NCBI GenBank assembly: GCA_002293065.1
Contig: DBCN01000127.1
Span: 1 to 10,772 of the forward strand
Length of the DNA stretch: 10,772 nucleotides
Origin: Opitutia bacterium UBA957
GTDB lineage: Bacteria; Verrucomicrobiota; Verrucomicrobiia; Opitutales; UBA953
Direction of reading: 5' to 3'
Within the stretch, counting starts at the first letter, position 1; each line of letters opens with the position of its first letter. Positions 1 to 7,003 of the stretch are shown one piece after another. The position numbers and the translations under genes are program-made. The notes under the pieces are model-generated. The model saw only the letters and a list, made by a program, of their open reading frames with translations, did not search any database and had not been told where the DNA came from.

Positions 1-851
1 TCCCGAGCGGCGTCCGCTGGCGCAACACGCTCTTCGAACTGGCCTGCGTCATCGGCCCGGGGCTCGCGGGCCTGCTGCTCTGGCTGGGCGGCGAGCCGCT
101 GACTTACGGCCTGATGTTGTTCTGCTTTGTCGGCTCACTCGTGGCCACCTGCCTGCTGAAGCCGACGCAGCTCCTGCAGTCGCGCACGCCCGAGCCCATC
201 CTCCAAAGCCTATCCGCCGGAATTCGCTTCATGTGCAGCCATCGCGTCATGCTCGGCGCGTTCACGATGGATTTGTTCGCGGTGCTCCTGGGTGGTGCCG
301 TCGCGCTGCTGCCGATCTTTGCGCAGATGCTCGGGGTGAACGAGTTAGGTTTTGGTCTTCTCCGCGCCGCGACTTCGATGGGCGCGGTCGTCATGTCGAT
401 TTACCTGCTCATTCGGCCGCCCTTGGAGCGGGCCGGCCCCGCGCTCTATGCGTCCTTCGCGGTCTTCGGTCTCTGCATCATCGGCTTCGGGCTTTCGATC
501 CCGCTCGCGAGCGCGCTCGGGCTCGGCCTCCAGGCGGCCTTCATTTTTTCGTTCCTGTTCCTGCTCATCTCAGGCGCAGCGGATGCGGTGAACGTCATCA
601 TCCGCCAAACCATCCTGCAAACGACCGTCCCGCCCGAAATGATGGGCCGAGTCTCCGCGGTGACGGCCGTCTTCATCGGTTGCTCCAATGAATTAGGCAT
701 GGCCGAGTCGGGCTTGGCCGCCCGGCTCCTGGGGACGGTCAATTCGGTGGTCTTCGGGGGCTTGGCGACCTTCGGCGTCATGGGCCTCACCCACTGGCGG
801 TTCCCGGAAGTCTGGCACCTGCGAAAAATCGGCCAAGAGCCGACGAAGTAA
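1..851 (+). CDS. MFS transporter, MFS_3/EntS-like (3' part only)
   Basis: The reading frame is open from the left edge (first full codon at base 3) to TAA at 849-851, so only the C-terminal 282 residues are present and the start is outside the window. About eight hydrophobic helices can be counted, which would be TM5-TM12 of a 12-TM major facilitator. They include one around IGPGLAGLLLWLGG at the edge, LMLFCFVGSLVATCLL, a long helix in DLFAVLLGGAVALLPIFA, and FIFSFLFLLISGAADAVN. The DLFAVLLGGAVALLPIFA stretch and the following loop and helix are typical of the MFS_3 family (enterobactin exporter EntS relatives), which use proton motive force to export small molecules. The substrate cannot be read from the sequence. 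The gene is separated by 51 bases from the next unit, which begins with its own candidate regulatory element, so it need not share that unit's function. Confidence 0.88.
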   Translation, partial: PSGVRWRNTLFELACVIGPGLAGLLLWLGGEPLTYGLMLFCFVGSLVATCLLKPTQLLQSRTPEPILQSLSAGIRFMCSHRVMLGAFTMDLFAVLLGGAVALLPIFAQMLGVNELGFGLLRAATSMGAVVMSIYLLIRPPLERAGPALYASFAVFGLCIIGFGLSIPLASALGLGLQAAFIFSFLFLLISGAADAVNVIIRQTILQTTVPPEMMGRVSAVTAVFIGCSNELGMAESGLAARLLGTVNSVVFGGLATFGVMGLTHWRFPEVWHLRKIGQEPTK

Positions 852-875
852 GGCACTTGGGCTTGTCACCCTTGA
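851..875 (+). promoter_or_regulatory. Candidate promoter/operator element, copy A
   Basis: The 51-base gap between the MFS gene and the esterase carries a block beginning AGGCACTTGGGCT and ending CACCC-TTGA. It aligns over nearly its whole length with 6974-7001, at the head of the next unit (about 22 identical bases, three substitutions, three bases of gaps). Its first base is the last base of the MFS stop codon. A second TTGACC occurs at 889-894, eight bases before the esterase ATG. CTTGTC (862-867) and TTCATT (885-890) are 17 bases apart and could be a poor -35/-10 pair, but neither is close to consensus. GGCAC resembles a sigma-54 -24 element, but the -12 GC is absent. That the block is shared is seen directly; its role is inference. 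Confidence 0.35.
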
Positions 876-902
876 GGGCTCTGCTTCATTGACCAGACCC
901 CC

Positions 903-1850
903 ATGAGTTCCCTTCGCATCTTCCTACCCTGCTTCCTCGCCGGGCTGGCCGCCGTGGCCACCGCCCAGACCGCCGCGCCTAAGGCGAACGCCAAGGCCGC
1001 GCCCGGCAAGGACTGGAACGCACAGTACGTCCTCGGACCCGACTCCCAGGAGAAGGCCAAGGTGCCCAAGGGCTCGGTCACCAAGTTCCACCTCGAGGAC
1101 TCCAAGACCTTCCCCGGTTACGGTCGCGACTGGGCCATTTACGTCCCCCAACAATACGACGGCAAGAAAGAGGCCTGCCTCATGGTCTTCCAAGACGGCA
1201 TGGGCTACACCGGACCCAAGGGCAACTGGCGCGTCGCGACGGTCTTCGACAACCTCATCGCGGAAGGCAAGATGCCCGTGACCATCGCGGTCTTCATCAA
1301 TCCCGGTTTCGCGCCGGACAAGAACAATCCCACCGGCAAGGGCAAGGATGGCAAGCCGCTCGGTAAGTCGAACCGCTCCTTCGAGTACGACAGCGTCACC
1401 GACAAGTACGTGACGTTCCTCCTCGAGGAGATGATCCCGCTCGTCGAGTCCAAGGGCTACAAGATCTCCAAGGACCCCAAGCGTCGCGCCATCGCCGGGG
1501 CTTCGTCGGGCGGCATCTGCGCCTTCAACGCCGCTTGGCAACGTCCCGATGCCTTCAGCAAGGTGTTCACGACCATCGGCAGCTTCACCAATATCCGCGG
1601 CGGCAACCAGTTCCCCCAGATGGTCATGGATAGCCCGAAGAAGGACATCCGTATCTTCTCCCAGGACGGCACCAATGACCTCAATAACCAGTTCGGTTCC
1701 TGGCCGGAAGCGAACCAGAAGATGGCCGATGCGTGGAAGGCCAAGGGCTACGACTATCAGTTCGTGATGGGCGAAGGCTCGCACGACGGCCGCCATGGCG
1801 GCATGCTCATGCCGGAAGCCCTCAAGTGGCTCTGGCGCGACGTCCGCTAA
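903..1850 (+). CDS. Secreted alpha/beta-hydrolase esterase (esterase D/enterochelin-esterase-like)
   Basis: The 315-residue protein has a Sec signal peptide (hydrophobic core at residues 4-18, likely cleavage after ATA at 21) and then an Ala/Lys-rich linker. The mature part matches the putative esterase family PF00756: strand RDWAIYVPQQYDG, an oxyanion region around LMVFQDG, and a nucleophile elbow GASSG at 199-203 with Ser201 as probable nucleophile. An acidic residue lies in SQDGTND (Asp255 or Asp259), and the C-terminal histidine is in GEGSHDGRHGG (His294 most likely). The family hydrolyses carboxyl esters such as enterochelin, acetylated or feruloylated sugars, or S-formylglutathione. A periplasmic position beside DUF1080 and a sugar importer favours removing acyl groups from a carbohydrate, but this is inferred from context. 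It is the first gene of the six-gene block. The chosen ATG gives a complete signal peptide; no Shine-Dalgarno precedes it (CCCCC touches the ATG). Confidence 0.88.
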   Translation: MSSLRIFLPCFLAGLAAVATAQTAAPKANAKAAPGKDWNAQYVLGPDSQEKAKVPKGSVTKFHLEDSKTFPGYGRDWAIYVPQQYDGKKEACLMVFQDGMGYTGPKGNWRVATVFDNLIAEGKMPVTIAVFINPGFAPDKNNPTGKGKDGKPLGKSNRSFEYDSVTDKYVTFLLEEMIPLVESKGYKISKDPKRRAIAGASSGGICAFNAAWQRPDAFSKVFTTIGSFTNIRGGNQFPQMVMDSPKKDIRIFSQDGTNDLNNQFGSWPEANQKMADAWKAKGYDYQFVMGEGSHDGRHGGMLMPEALKWLWRDVR

Positions 1851-1861
1851 ACCTAGCCACG

Positions 1862-2725
1862 ATGCGCGCCTTGTTCCTGCTCTGCGGCCTTGCCGCCACC
1901 GGTTTCGCCGCCGAGCCGGCGTTCACCCCGTTGCTCGACGAGAAATTATCGCAATGGGAGAAGTGGCTCGGCGTGCCGCATCGCGCCTATGAGGTGCCGG
2001 GCTACACCCGTGGCGCCACGCCCAAGGAAGACCCCGTGCTCGGCCTCAACCGCGACCCGCTCGGCGTCTACACGGCGAAGCTCGTCGACGGCGAACCTGT
2101 CCTCCATATCACGGGCCAGGTCTTCGGTGGCCTGACGTCCCTCAAGTCCTTCGACAACTTCCACCTCCGCACGCAACAGCGTTGGGGTACGAAGAAGTGG
2201 GAACCACGCCTCAACGCGGTGCGCGACAACGGCATCCTCTTCCACTGCATCGGCGAACATGGCGCCGGCGGCAAGAACTGGATGCGCAGCCAGGAATACC
2301 AAGTGCAGGAAGGCGACACGGGGGATTGGTGGCCCATCGCCGGCGCGATCATCGACGTCCCCGCCCGCGACGAAGGCAAGACCGTGGTCTACGATCCGAA
2401 AGCCCCGGTGCGCATGATGAAGAACCGTGTCTGGCACGGGACCGATTACCAAGAAAAGCCTTCGGGCGAATGGAACGTCCTCGAGGTCTACTCGCTGAAC
2501 GGCAACGCGGTGTTCCGCCTGAACGGCCGCACCGTGAACGTCATCCTCAATTCGCGCTACCGCGAAAAGGGCTCGGAGCAGGATATCCCGCTCAAGGCCG
2601 GCAAATTACAGATCCAGTCCGAAGCCGCCGAATGCGACTATCGCCGCCTTGAGATCCGCCCGCTGACGGCTTGGCCCAAGGAAGTGGCCGGCGACATCCC
2701 ACCCGGCGCCCAGTTGGCGAAGTAA
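1862..2725 (+). CDS. Secreted DUF1080 protein (3-keto-disaccharide hydrolase family)
   Basis: The 287-residue protein begins with a short signal peptide (MRALFLLCGLAATGFAA, cleavage near 16-17) and then a single DUF1080/PF06439 domain with a LamG-like beta-sandwich fold. Family landmarks are FTPLLDEKLSQWEKW near the N-terminus, QEYQVQEGD at 144-152, GEWNVLEVY at 202-210, the sugar-site-like FRLNGRTVN (Asn221-Gly222), and the closing YRRLEIRPL at 260-268. PF06439 members are now described as cleaving 3-keto-glycosides and 3-keto-disaccharides; many secreted PVC copies have no tested substrate. The frame is open upstream to 1733, but the ATG at 1862 is chosen because it gives a clean signal peptide and leaves 11 bases after the esterase stop rather than a long overlap. 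No Shine-Dalgarno is visible. It lies six bases before the ABC ATPase and probably produces or modifies what the importer takes up. Confidence 0.88.
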   Translation: MRALFLLCGLAATGFAAEPAFTPLLDEKLSQWEKWLGVPHRAYEVPGYTRGATPKEDPVLGLNRDPLGVYTAKLVDGEPVLHITGQVFGGLTSLKSFDNFHLRTQQRWGTKKWEPRLNAVRDNGILFHCIGEHGAGGKNWMRSQEYQVQEGDTGDWWPIAGAIIDVPARDEGKTVVYDPKAPVRMMKNRVWHGTDYQEKPSGEWNVLEVYSLNGNAVFRLNGRTVNVILNSRYREKGSEQDIPLKAGKLQIQSEAAECDYRRLEIRPLTAWPKEVAGDIPPGAQLAK

Positions 2726-2731
2726 AGCCCC

Positions 2732-4207
2732 ATGCTCCGCGCCTGCCAACTGACCAAGACCTTCGGCGGTCTGTCCGTTCTGCAGGAGGCCACCATCGAT
2801 TTCCACCCCGGCGAGGTGCACGCGCTCATGGGCGAAAATGGGGCCGGGAAATCGACGTTGATGAAGATGTTGGCGGGGCTCTATCCGCCGGACGGCGGCA
2901 CCATCGAATGGCGCGGCCAGCCGGTGCGCTTCGATTCCCCCGACGACGCGCTCTCCCAAGGCATCGCGATGGTCCACCAGGAGTTGATGCCCATCCCTGA
3001 CCTCAATGTCGCGGAGAACCTCCTGCTCGGCATGGAGCCGGTCAACGCGCTCGGCTGGGTCGACCGCGCCGAACTGCATCGCCAAGCCCGATCCTGGCTG
3101 AAGGAACTGAACACGGACCTCGACACCCACCAGCCGATGCGGCGCTTGTCCGTGGCGCAGATGCAGGTGGTCGAAATCGCCAAGGCTTTGGCCCGCCAAG
3201 CCGACGTCATCCTGATGGACGAACCGACGGCGGCCCTCTCCGACCACGAGGTCGCCGCGTTGTTCAAGGCCATCACGACGCTCCGCCGACGCGGCGTCGC
3301 CGTGGTCTACACGACGCACAAGATGGATGAGGTCTTCCGTGTGGCCGACCGCATCTCCGTGCTCCGCGACGGCAAATGGGTCGGCACCAAGGCGGCGATC
3401 GAGTTTTCGCCCGACTCCCTCATCGCCCACATGGTCGGACGCGAGCTCACGCAGATCTTCCCGCCGGTGACCACCACGCCCGGCGAAGTCATCCTCGAAG
3501 TCCGCGCCCTGACCCGCGCGCCCGCCTTCCGGCAAATCTCCTTCACGCTGCGCCGTGGCGAAGTGCTCGGACTCGCCGGGCTCATGGGCGCCGGCCGCAC
3601 CGAAGTGGTCAGCGCCATCGGCGGGCTCGCGCCAGCAACTTCCGGCGAAATCTGCCTCCGGGGTACCCCGACCCACGTCACCTGCCCCGCCGACGCCATC
3701 GCGGCCGGCATCGGGATGGTCACCGAAGACCGGAAAGGTTTGGGCATCATCCCCGCGCTGAGCGTCGAGCATAACCTGACCCTCGCCGCGCTCCCTTCGT
3801 TCAGCCGCGGCCCGATCATCGACGCCGCCGCCGAACGCAGCGCCACGCAGGCCGCGACGACGGATTTCGCCATCAAAGCCAGCAGCCCCCATCAAGCCAT
3901 CCGTGAGCTGAGCGGCGGCAACCAACAAAAGGTCCTGCTCGCCCGCGCCCTCCTCAACCGACCGGCGATCCTGATCCTCGATGAGCCCACGCGCGGCATC
4001 GACATCGGCGCCAAGGCGGAGATCTACGCGCTCATCGGACGGCTCTCCGCCCAAGGCACGGCCGTGCTCTTGGTTTCATCCGAACTCCCCGAAATCCTTT
4101 CGCTGACCCACCGTATCCTTGTCCTGCGACAAGGCGAACTCGCCGCCGAACTCGACCCACGCCAGACCAACCAGGAGGAAATCCTCCGCCACGCCATGCC
4201 CCGATGA
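2732..4207 (+). CDS. RbsA-type sugar ABC transporter ATPase (double nucleotide-binding domain)
   Basis: The 491-residue protein contains two fused ATPase domains, the arrangement of the RbsA/XylG/MglA family that energises monosaccharide import (CUT2 class). Domain 1: Walker A GENGAGKST at 34-42, Q-loop VHQE at 81-84, signature reduced to LSVAQ at 139-143, Walker B ILMDEPTAALS with Asp163-Glu164. Domain 2: degenerate Walker A GLMGAGRTE at 283-291 (Arg289 in place of Lys), canonical signature LSGGNQQK at 393-400, Walker B ILILDEPTRGID with Asp417-Glu418. This asymmetry is normal for the family and leaves composite ATP sites of unequal strength, so it is not decay. Length is normal (about 500). 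The last bases overlap the permease start in ATGA, indicating translational coupling. It is cytoplasmic and peripheral to the membrane. The transported sugar cannot be assigned from the ATPase. Confidence 0.96.
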   Translation: MLRACQLTKTFGGLSVLQEATIDFHPGEVHALMGENGAGKSTLMKMLAGLYPPDGGTIEWRGQPVRFDSPDDALSQGIAMVHQELMPIPDLNVAENLLLGMEPVNALGWVDRAELHRQARSWLKELNTDLDTHQPMRRLSVAQMQVVEIAKALARQADVILMDEPTAALSDHEVAALFKAITTLRRRGVAVVYTTHKMDEVFRVADRISVLRDGKWVGTKAAIEFSPDSLIAHMVGRELTQIFPPVTTTPGEVILEVRALTRAPAFRQISFTLRRGEVLGLAGLMGAGRTEVVSAIGGLAPATSGEICLRGTPTHVTCPADAIAAGIGMVTEDRKGLGIIPALSVEHNLTLAALPSFSRGPIIDAAAERSATQAATTDFAIKASSPHQAIRELSGGNQQKVLLARALLNRPAILILDEPTRGIDIGAKAEIYALIGRLSAQGTAVLLVSSELPEILSLTHRILVLRQGELAAELDPRQTNQEEILRHAMPR

Positions 4208-5154
4208 CCGCCCTCACGCCCCCCACCCTCGACCGCAACCTCCTGCACCGCCTCGGCATCGTCGCGGTGCTGTTCGTCATCGCCGGACTGCTGTCCGTGC
4301 TGACCGATAGTTTTGCGACCGCCTCGAACCTCACCAACGTCGCCCGCCAGATTTCCATCAACGGCATCCTCGCCGTCGGCGTGACTTTCGTGCTGCTCAC
4401 TGGTGGCGTCGACCTCTCCCTGGGCTCCGTCGTCGCCCTCAGCGGCGTCGTCTGCGCGCTCTTCGCCCACCCGGGCGATCATCCGCTCTTCGTCCCCATC
4501 GGCATGGGGCTGCTCACCGGCGTGCTCTGCGGTCTGCTGAATGGCGTGCTGGTCACCCGTGGCGGCATCGCACCTTTCATCGTGACGCTGGGGATGATGA
4601 CCGTGGCTCGGGGGTTGGCCTTGATCATTAGCGGCGGCAAGCCCGTGGCCGACATGTCTCCCGCCCTCACGAACCTCTCGGGTGACCTCGGTCCGCTCCC
4701 GATTCCGTTGCTCTGCTTTGCGCTGGTCGCAGGCTTGTCGTGGCTGTTCCTTGGCCGCTTCCGGCTCGGCCGACACCTCTACGCGGTCGGCGGCAACGAA
4801 CAGGCCGCCCGTGCCGCCGGCGTCTCGGTCCCCCAGGTCAAACTCTTCGCCTACGGCCTCTGCGGGCTCCTCACCGGCCTGGCGGGGGTCGTCCTGGCCG
4901 CCCGGATCACCACCGGCCAACCCAACGCCGGCCAGGCTTACGAGCTCGATGCCATCGCCGCCGTGGTCATCGGGGGGACCAGCCTCTCTGGCGGGGTCGG
5001 CAGCGTCTTGGGCACGGTCTTGGGCGTTCTGCTGATCGGGGTCATCAACAACGGCTTAGACCTCCTCAGCGTCTCGTCCTACTACCAAGCCGTGATCAAG
5101 GGCGTCATCATCGTCGGAGCGGTTTGGCTCGACCGACGTCAGGCCCGTTCCTAA
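4204..5154 (+). CDS. RbsC-type sugar ABC transporter permease
   Basis: The 316-residue integral membrane protein has about nine or ten hydrophobic helices and belongs to the BPD_transp_2 family (RbsC, XylH, AraH). Diagnostic segments are ASNLTNVARQISINGILAVG after the first helix, VTFVLLTGGVDLSLGSVVAL at 60-79 (highly conserved in the family), and the cytoplasmic coupling loop GGNEQAARAAGV at 196-207, which contacts the ATPase. Further ones are AIAAVVIGGTSLSGGVGS and the C-terminal YYQAVIKGVIIVGAVWLDR. It presumably forms the homodimeric channel for the double-domain ATPase encoded just upstream. The ATG overlaps the ATPase stop by four bases (ATGA), so translation is probably reinitiated. 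The substrate-binding protein gene follows after 10 bases. Gene order A-C-B matches the ribose-type arrangement, but rbsD and rbsK partners are absent, so the ligand should not be assumed to be ribose. Confidence 0.95.
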   Translation: MTALTPPTLDRNLLHRLGIVAVLFVIAGLLSVLTDSFATASNLTNVARQISINGILAVGVTFVLLTGGVDLSLGSVVALSGVVCALFAHPGDHPLFVPIGMGLLTGVLCGLLNGVLVTRGGIAPFIVTLGMMTVARGLALIISGGKPVADMSPALTNLSGDLGPLPIPLLCFALVAGLSWLFLGRFRLGRHLYAVGGNEQAARAAGVSVPQVKLFAYGLCGLLTGLAGVVLAARITTGQPNAGQAYELDAIAAVVIGGTSLSGGVGSVLGTVLGVLLIGVINNGLDLLSVSSYYQAVIKGVIIVGAVWLDRRQARS

Positions 5155-5164
5155 AAAGGGGGGC

Positions 5165-6118
5165 ATGCGCCTTACCCCACGCACCGCCGCCGGCACCTTC
5201 GGCCTCGCCTGCGCCCTCCTCGCCACGGGCCTCATCGTCGGCTGCAAAAAAGCCGAGGCCCGTAAACCGGGCGAATGGCTTGTCGGCTATTCCTCCCGCG
5301 ACCAGTCGGCCGAGTACACCGCCCGCCTCGGCGACGCCGTCCAAGCCCGCGCGAAAGAGCGTGGGGTGAAGCTCGTCTTCGTCGACGCCCAAGCCGACGC
5401 CCAGAAGCAGATCAGCCAGACCGAGAACTTCATCTCGCAGAAGGTCGACGTGATCATCCTCAACCCGTGCGAGGTCGAGGCGAGCTCGCCGGCCATCGAC
5501 CGCGCCCGCGCGGCCAAGATTCCCGTCGTGAACGTCAACTCCCTGACCAAAGCCGCGCCCGATTGCTACGTCGGTTCGGACGACGAGCAGGCGGGCATCC
5601 TGGCCATGGAAGCCATCGCGAAGCAGCTCAAGGGCCAAGGCAACGTGCTGATGATCCACGGCATCATGGGGCAGTCCGCGCAAATCCATCGTGACGCCGG
5701 CGCCCGCAAGGTCCTGGCCAAATACCCGGGCCTCAAGCTGCTTGACCACCAGACGGCTTCCTGGGACCGCGCCAAGGCGTTGGCCTTGACCGAAAACTGG
5801 CTGCAAGCCCACAAGGGCAAGTTCCAGGCGATCTTCGCGCACAACGATGAAATGGCCATGGGCGCCCTCCTCGCCCTCGAACGCGCCGGCCTGAAGAAGG
5901 ACGTCTACGTCATCGGCGTGGACGCCATCGCGCAGGCCTTGGACGCCGTCAAGGCCGGCCGCCTCGACGCGACCGTCTTCCAGGATGCCGCCGGCCAAGG
6001 CCGCGGCGCCATCGACACCGCGATCCTCATGGCCGCCAAGCAACCTTACGAAAAGGAAGTCATGATTCCCTTCCAGGTCGTGACCCGCGAGAACGTCGAC
6101 CAATTCCTCCAGAAGTAA
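5165..6118 (+). CDS. RbsB-like substrate-binding lipoprotein of sugar ABC importer
   Basis: The 317-residue protein is of the Peripla_BP_4 (PF13407) type and completes the importer encoded upstream. The N-terminus is a lipoprotein signal: basic start, hydrophobic stretch, lipobox IVGC with Cys27, then KK. The protein should therefore be membrane-anchored instead of freely periplasmic like E. coli RbsB. Family landmarks include a first-lobe segment with VFVDAQADAQKQISQTENF, VDVIILNPCE, PVVNVNS (Asn125 where RbsB has an Asp in its sugar site), and AIFAHNDEMAMGALLALERA (Asn227-Asp228-Glu229). Ligand-pocket positions are VIGVDA (Asp253) and TVFQDA (Gln273). The changed Asn suggests a ligand other than ribose, but this needs a structural model. 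The start follows a run of six G (5158-5163) one base from the ATG, the only G-rich leader in the window. Seven bases separate it from the NIPSNAP gene. Confidence 0.93.
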   Translation: MRLTPRTAAGTFGLACALLATGLIVGCKKAEARKPGEWLVGYSSRDQSAEYTARLGDAVQARAKERGVKLVFVDAQADAQKQISQTENFISQKVDVIILNPCEVEASSPAIDRARAAKIPVVNVNSLTKAAPDCYVGSDDEQAGILAMEAIAKQLKGQGNVLMIHGIMGQSAQIHRDAGARKVLAKYPGLKLLDHQTASWDRAKALALTENWLQAHKGKFQAIFAHNDEMAMGALLALERAGLKKDVYVIGVDAIAQALDAVKAGRLDATVFQDAAGQGRGAIDTAILMAAKQPYEKEVMIPFQVVTRENVDQFLQK

Positions 6119-6125
6119 CCTTCCC

Positions 6126-6902
6126 ATGAAAACCCTCCTCTCCCTCCTCACGTTCGGCCTGTTCGCGACCACCGCGATCGCCGCCGAACCCGACACGCGT
6201 CTCTTCGAGATGCGCGTCTACTACGCCGCCGAGGGCAAACTCGATGGGCTGAACGCCCGCTTCCGCGACCATACGCTGAAGCTCTTCGTCAAGCATGGCA
6301 TGACCAACCTCGGCTACTTCGTCCCGACGAAGAACACCGAAAACAAGCTGGTCTACTTCCTCGCCTACCCGAACCGCGCCGCCCGCGACGCTTCGTGGAA
6401 GGCCTTCCAAGCCGACCCGGATTGGAAGGCGGCCGCCAAGGCCTCCGAAGCCAACGGCAAGCTGATCACCAAGATCGAGTCCGCCTTCCTCACCGCGACC
6501 GACTACTCCTACCTCGCCCAAGCCAAGACCTACGGCCAAGGCGTCTTCGAGCTCCGCACCTACACGACCGAAGCCGGCCGCCTCGACGCCCTCAACGGCC
6601 GCTTCCGCGAGCACACGGTCAAGCTCTTCGAGAAGCACGGCATGACGAACGTCTGCTACTGGAACCTCGCCGCCGAACAAAAAGGCGCCAAGTCCCCCCT
6701 CGTCGCCGGCAATACCTTGATCTACCTCCTGGCCCACAAGTCCGCGGACGCCGCCCAGGCCAGCTTCGGCGCCTTCCGCACCGACCCGGCCTGGGTCGCC
6801 GCCAAGGAAGCCTCCGAAAAGAAGGCCGGCGGCTCCCTGACCATCAAGGATGGCGTGAAGTCCGAGTTCCTCGTGCCGACGGATTATTCCCCTGTAAAGT
6901 AA
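6126..6902 (+). CDS. Secreted tandem NIPSNAP-domain protein
   Basis: The 258-residue protein has a Sec signal peptide (MKTLLSLLTFGLFATTAIA, cleavage near 19) and two NIPSNAP repeats (PF07978, dimeric alpha/beta-barrel fold). Repeat 1 begins RLFEMRVYYAAEGKLDGLN at residue 25 and repeat 2 begins GVFELRTYTTEAGRLDALN at 139. Both contain RFRxHTxKLFxKHGMTN, with His49/His57 matched by His163/His171 exactly 114 residues later, so the two halves arose by internal duplication and would form one barrel pair in a single chain. The family has no settled enzymatic role; secreted copies are frequent in Planctomycetes and Verrucomicrobia near sugar-degradation genes. It is the last gene of the block, seven bases after the binding protein and 19 bases before a strong terminator. 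A ligand-binding or isomerase-like role on an imported sugar is possible but unproven. Confidence 0.9.
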   Translation: MKTLLSLLTFGLFATTAIAAEPDTRLFEMRVYYAAEGKLDGLNARFRDHTLKLFVKHGMTNLGYFVPTKNTENKLVYFLAYPNRAARDASWKAFQADPDWKAAAKASEANGKLITKIESAFLTATDYSYLAQAKTYGQGVFELRTYTTEAGRLDALNGRFREHTVKLFEKHGMTNVCYWNLAAEQKGAKSPLVAGNTLIYLLAHKSADAAQASFGAFRTDPAWVAAKEASEKKAGGSLTIKDGVKSEFLVPTDYSPVK

Positions 6903-6921
6903 TTCTCCTGCTACCTCCTGC

Positions 6922-6950
6922 AAAACCCCTCGTTTGAGGGGTTTTTTATT
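6922..6950 (+). terminator. Rho-independent terminator of the six-gene block
   Basis: A perfect 10-base-pair stem, AAAACCCCTC (6922-6931) and GAGGGGTTTT (6936-6945), encloses the tetraloop GTTT. The second arm runs into a T tract (six T at 6942-6947, then ATTT). It lies 19 bases after the NIPSNAP stop codon. The A-rich upstream arm pairing with the T tract means it might also work for transcription from the opposite direction, though no gene on the other strand needs it. Confidence 0.93.
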
Positions 6951-6973
6951 TAGGATAGTTGCAAGGAACCCCC

Positions 6974-7001
6974 AGGCACTTAGGTTGGTCTCACCCCTTG
7001 A
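6974..7001 (+). promoter_or_regulatory. Candidate promoter/operator element, copy B
   Basis: This block lies between the terminator and the haem-domain gene. It begins AGGCACTTAGGTT and ends CACCC-C-TTGA, aligning with 851-875 at the head of the preceding unit. It ends two bases before the ATG at 7004 (TTGACC touches the start codon). If it is a promoter core, the transcript would be leaderless or nearly so; alternatively it is an operator or a translational signal and the promoter lies in the AT-richer stretch 6942-6960. AGGCAC-N5-TTGGT resembles a sigma-54 site but lacks the -12 C. Function is inferred only from its repetition. Confidence 0.35.
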
Positions 7002-7003
7002 CC

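Noticed and set aside
852..902. Intrinsic terminator after the MFS gene
   Set aside because: CCCTTGAGGG is palindromic, but its loop is too short to fold well and no T tract follows. How transcription from the MFS gene ends remains open.
1733..1861. Upstream extension of the DUF1080 frame into the esterase gene
   Set aside because: Starting at 1733 would bury the signal peptide behind an Arg/His-rich tail read out of frame from the esterase. The ATG at 1862 gives a normal exported protein and normal spacing.
3146..3606. Imperfect motifs in the ABC ATPase (LSVAQ signature in domain 1, Arg for Lys in the second Walker A) as signs of decay
   Set aside because: These are usual features of the RbsA/MglA/XylG family. 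The frame is intact, full-length and translationally coupled to the permease.
2606..4054. 482-codon open frame on the - strand opposite the ABC ATPase
   Set aside because: The + strand encodes an unmistakable RbsA-type ATPase over the same bases. The antisense product is low-complexity (Gly/Asp/Arg/Ala) with no recognisable domain, typical of shadow frames in GC-rich DNA.
4173..4187. AGGAGG followed by a complementary CCTCC, resembling a Shine-Dalgarno-sequestering hairpin before the permease gene
   Set aside because: The AGGAGG ends 25 bases before the permease ATG, too far to act directly. The bases encode ordinary residues (QEEIL) of the ATPase, and the stem is only about five pairs.
6959..7003. 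TTG-initiated N-terminal extension of the haem-domain protein
   Set aside because: The extra 15 residues would precede the Sec signal peptide and overlap the element shared with 851-875. ATG 7004 is the better start.
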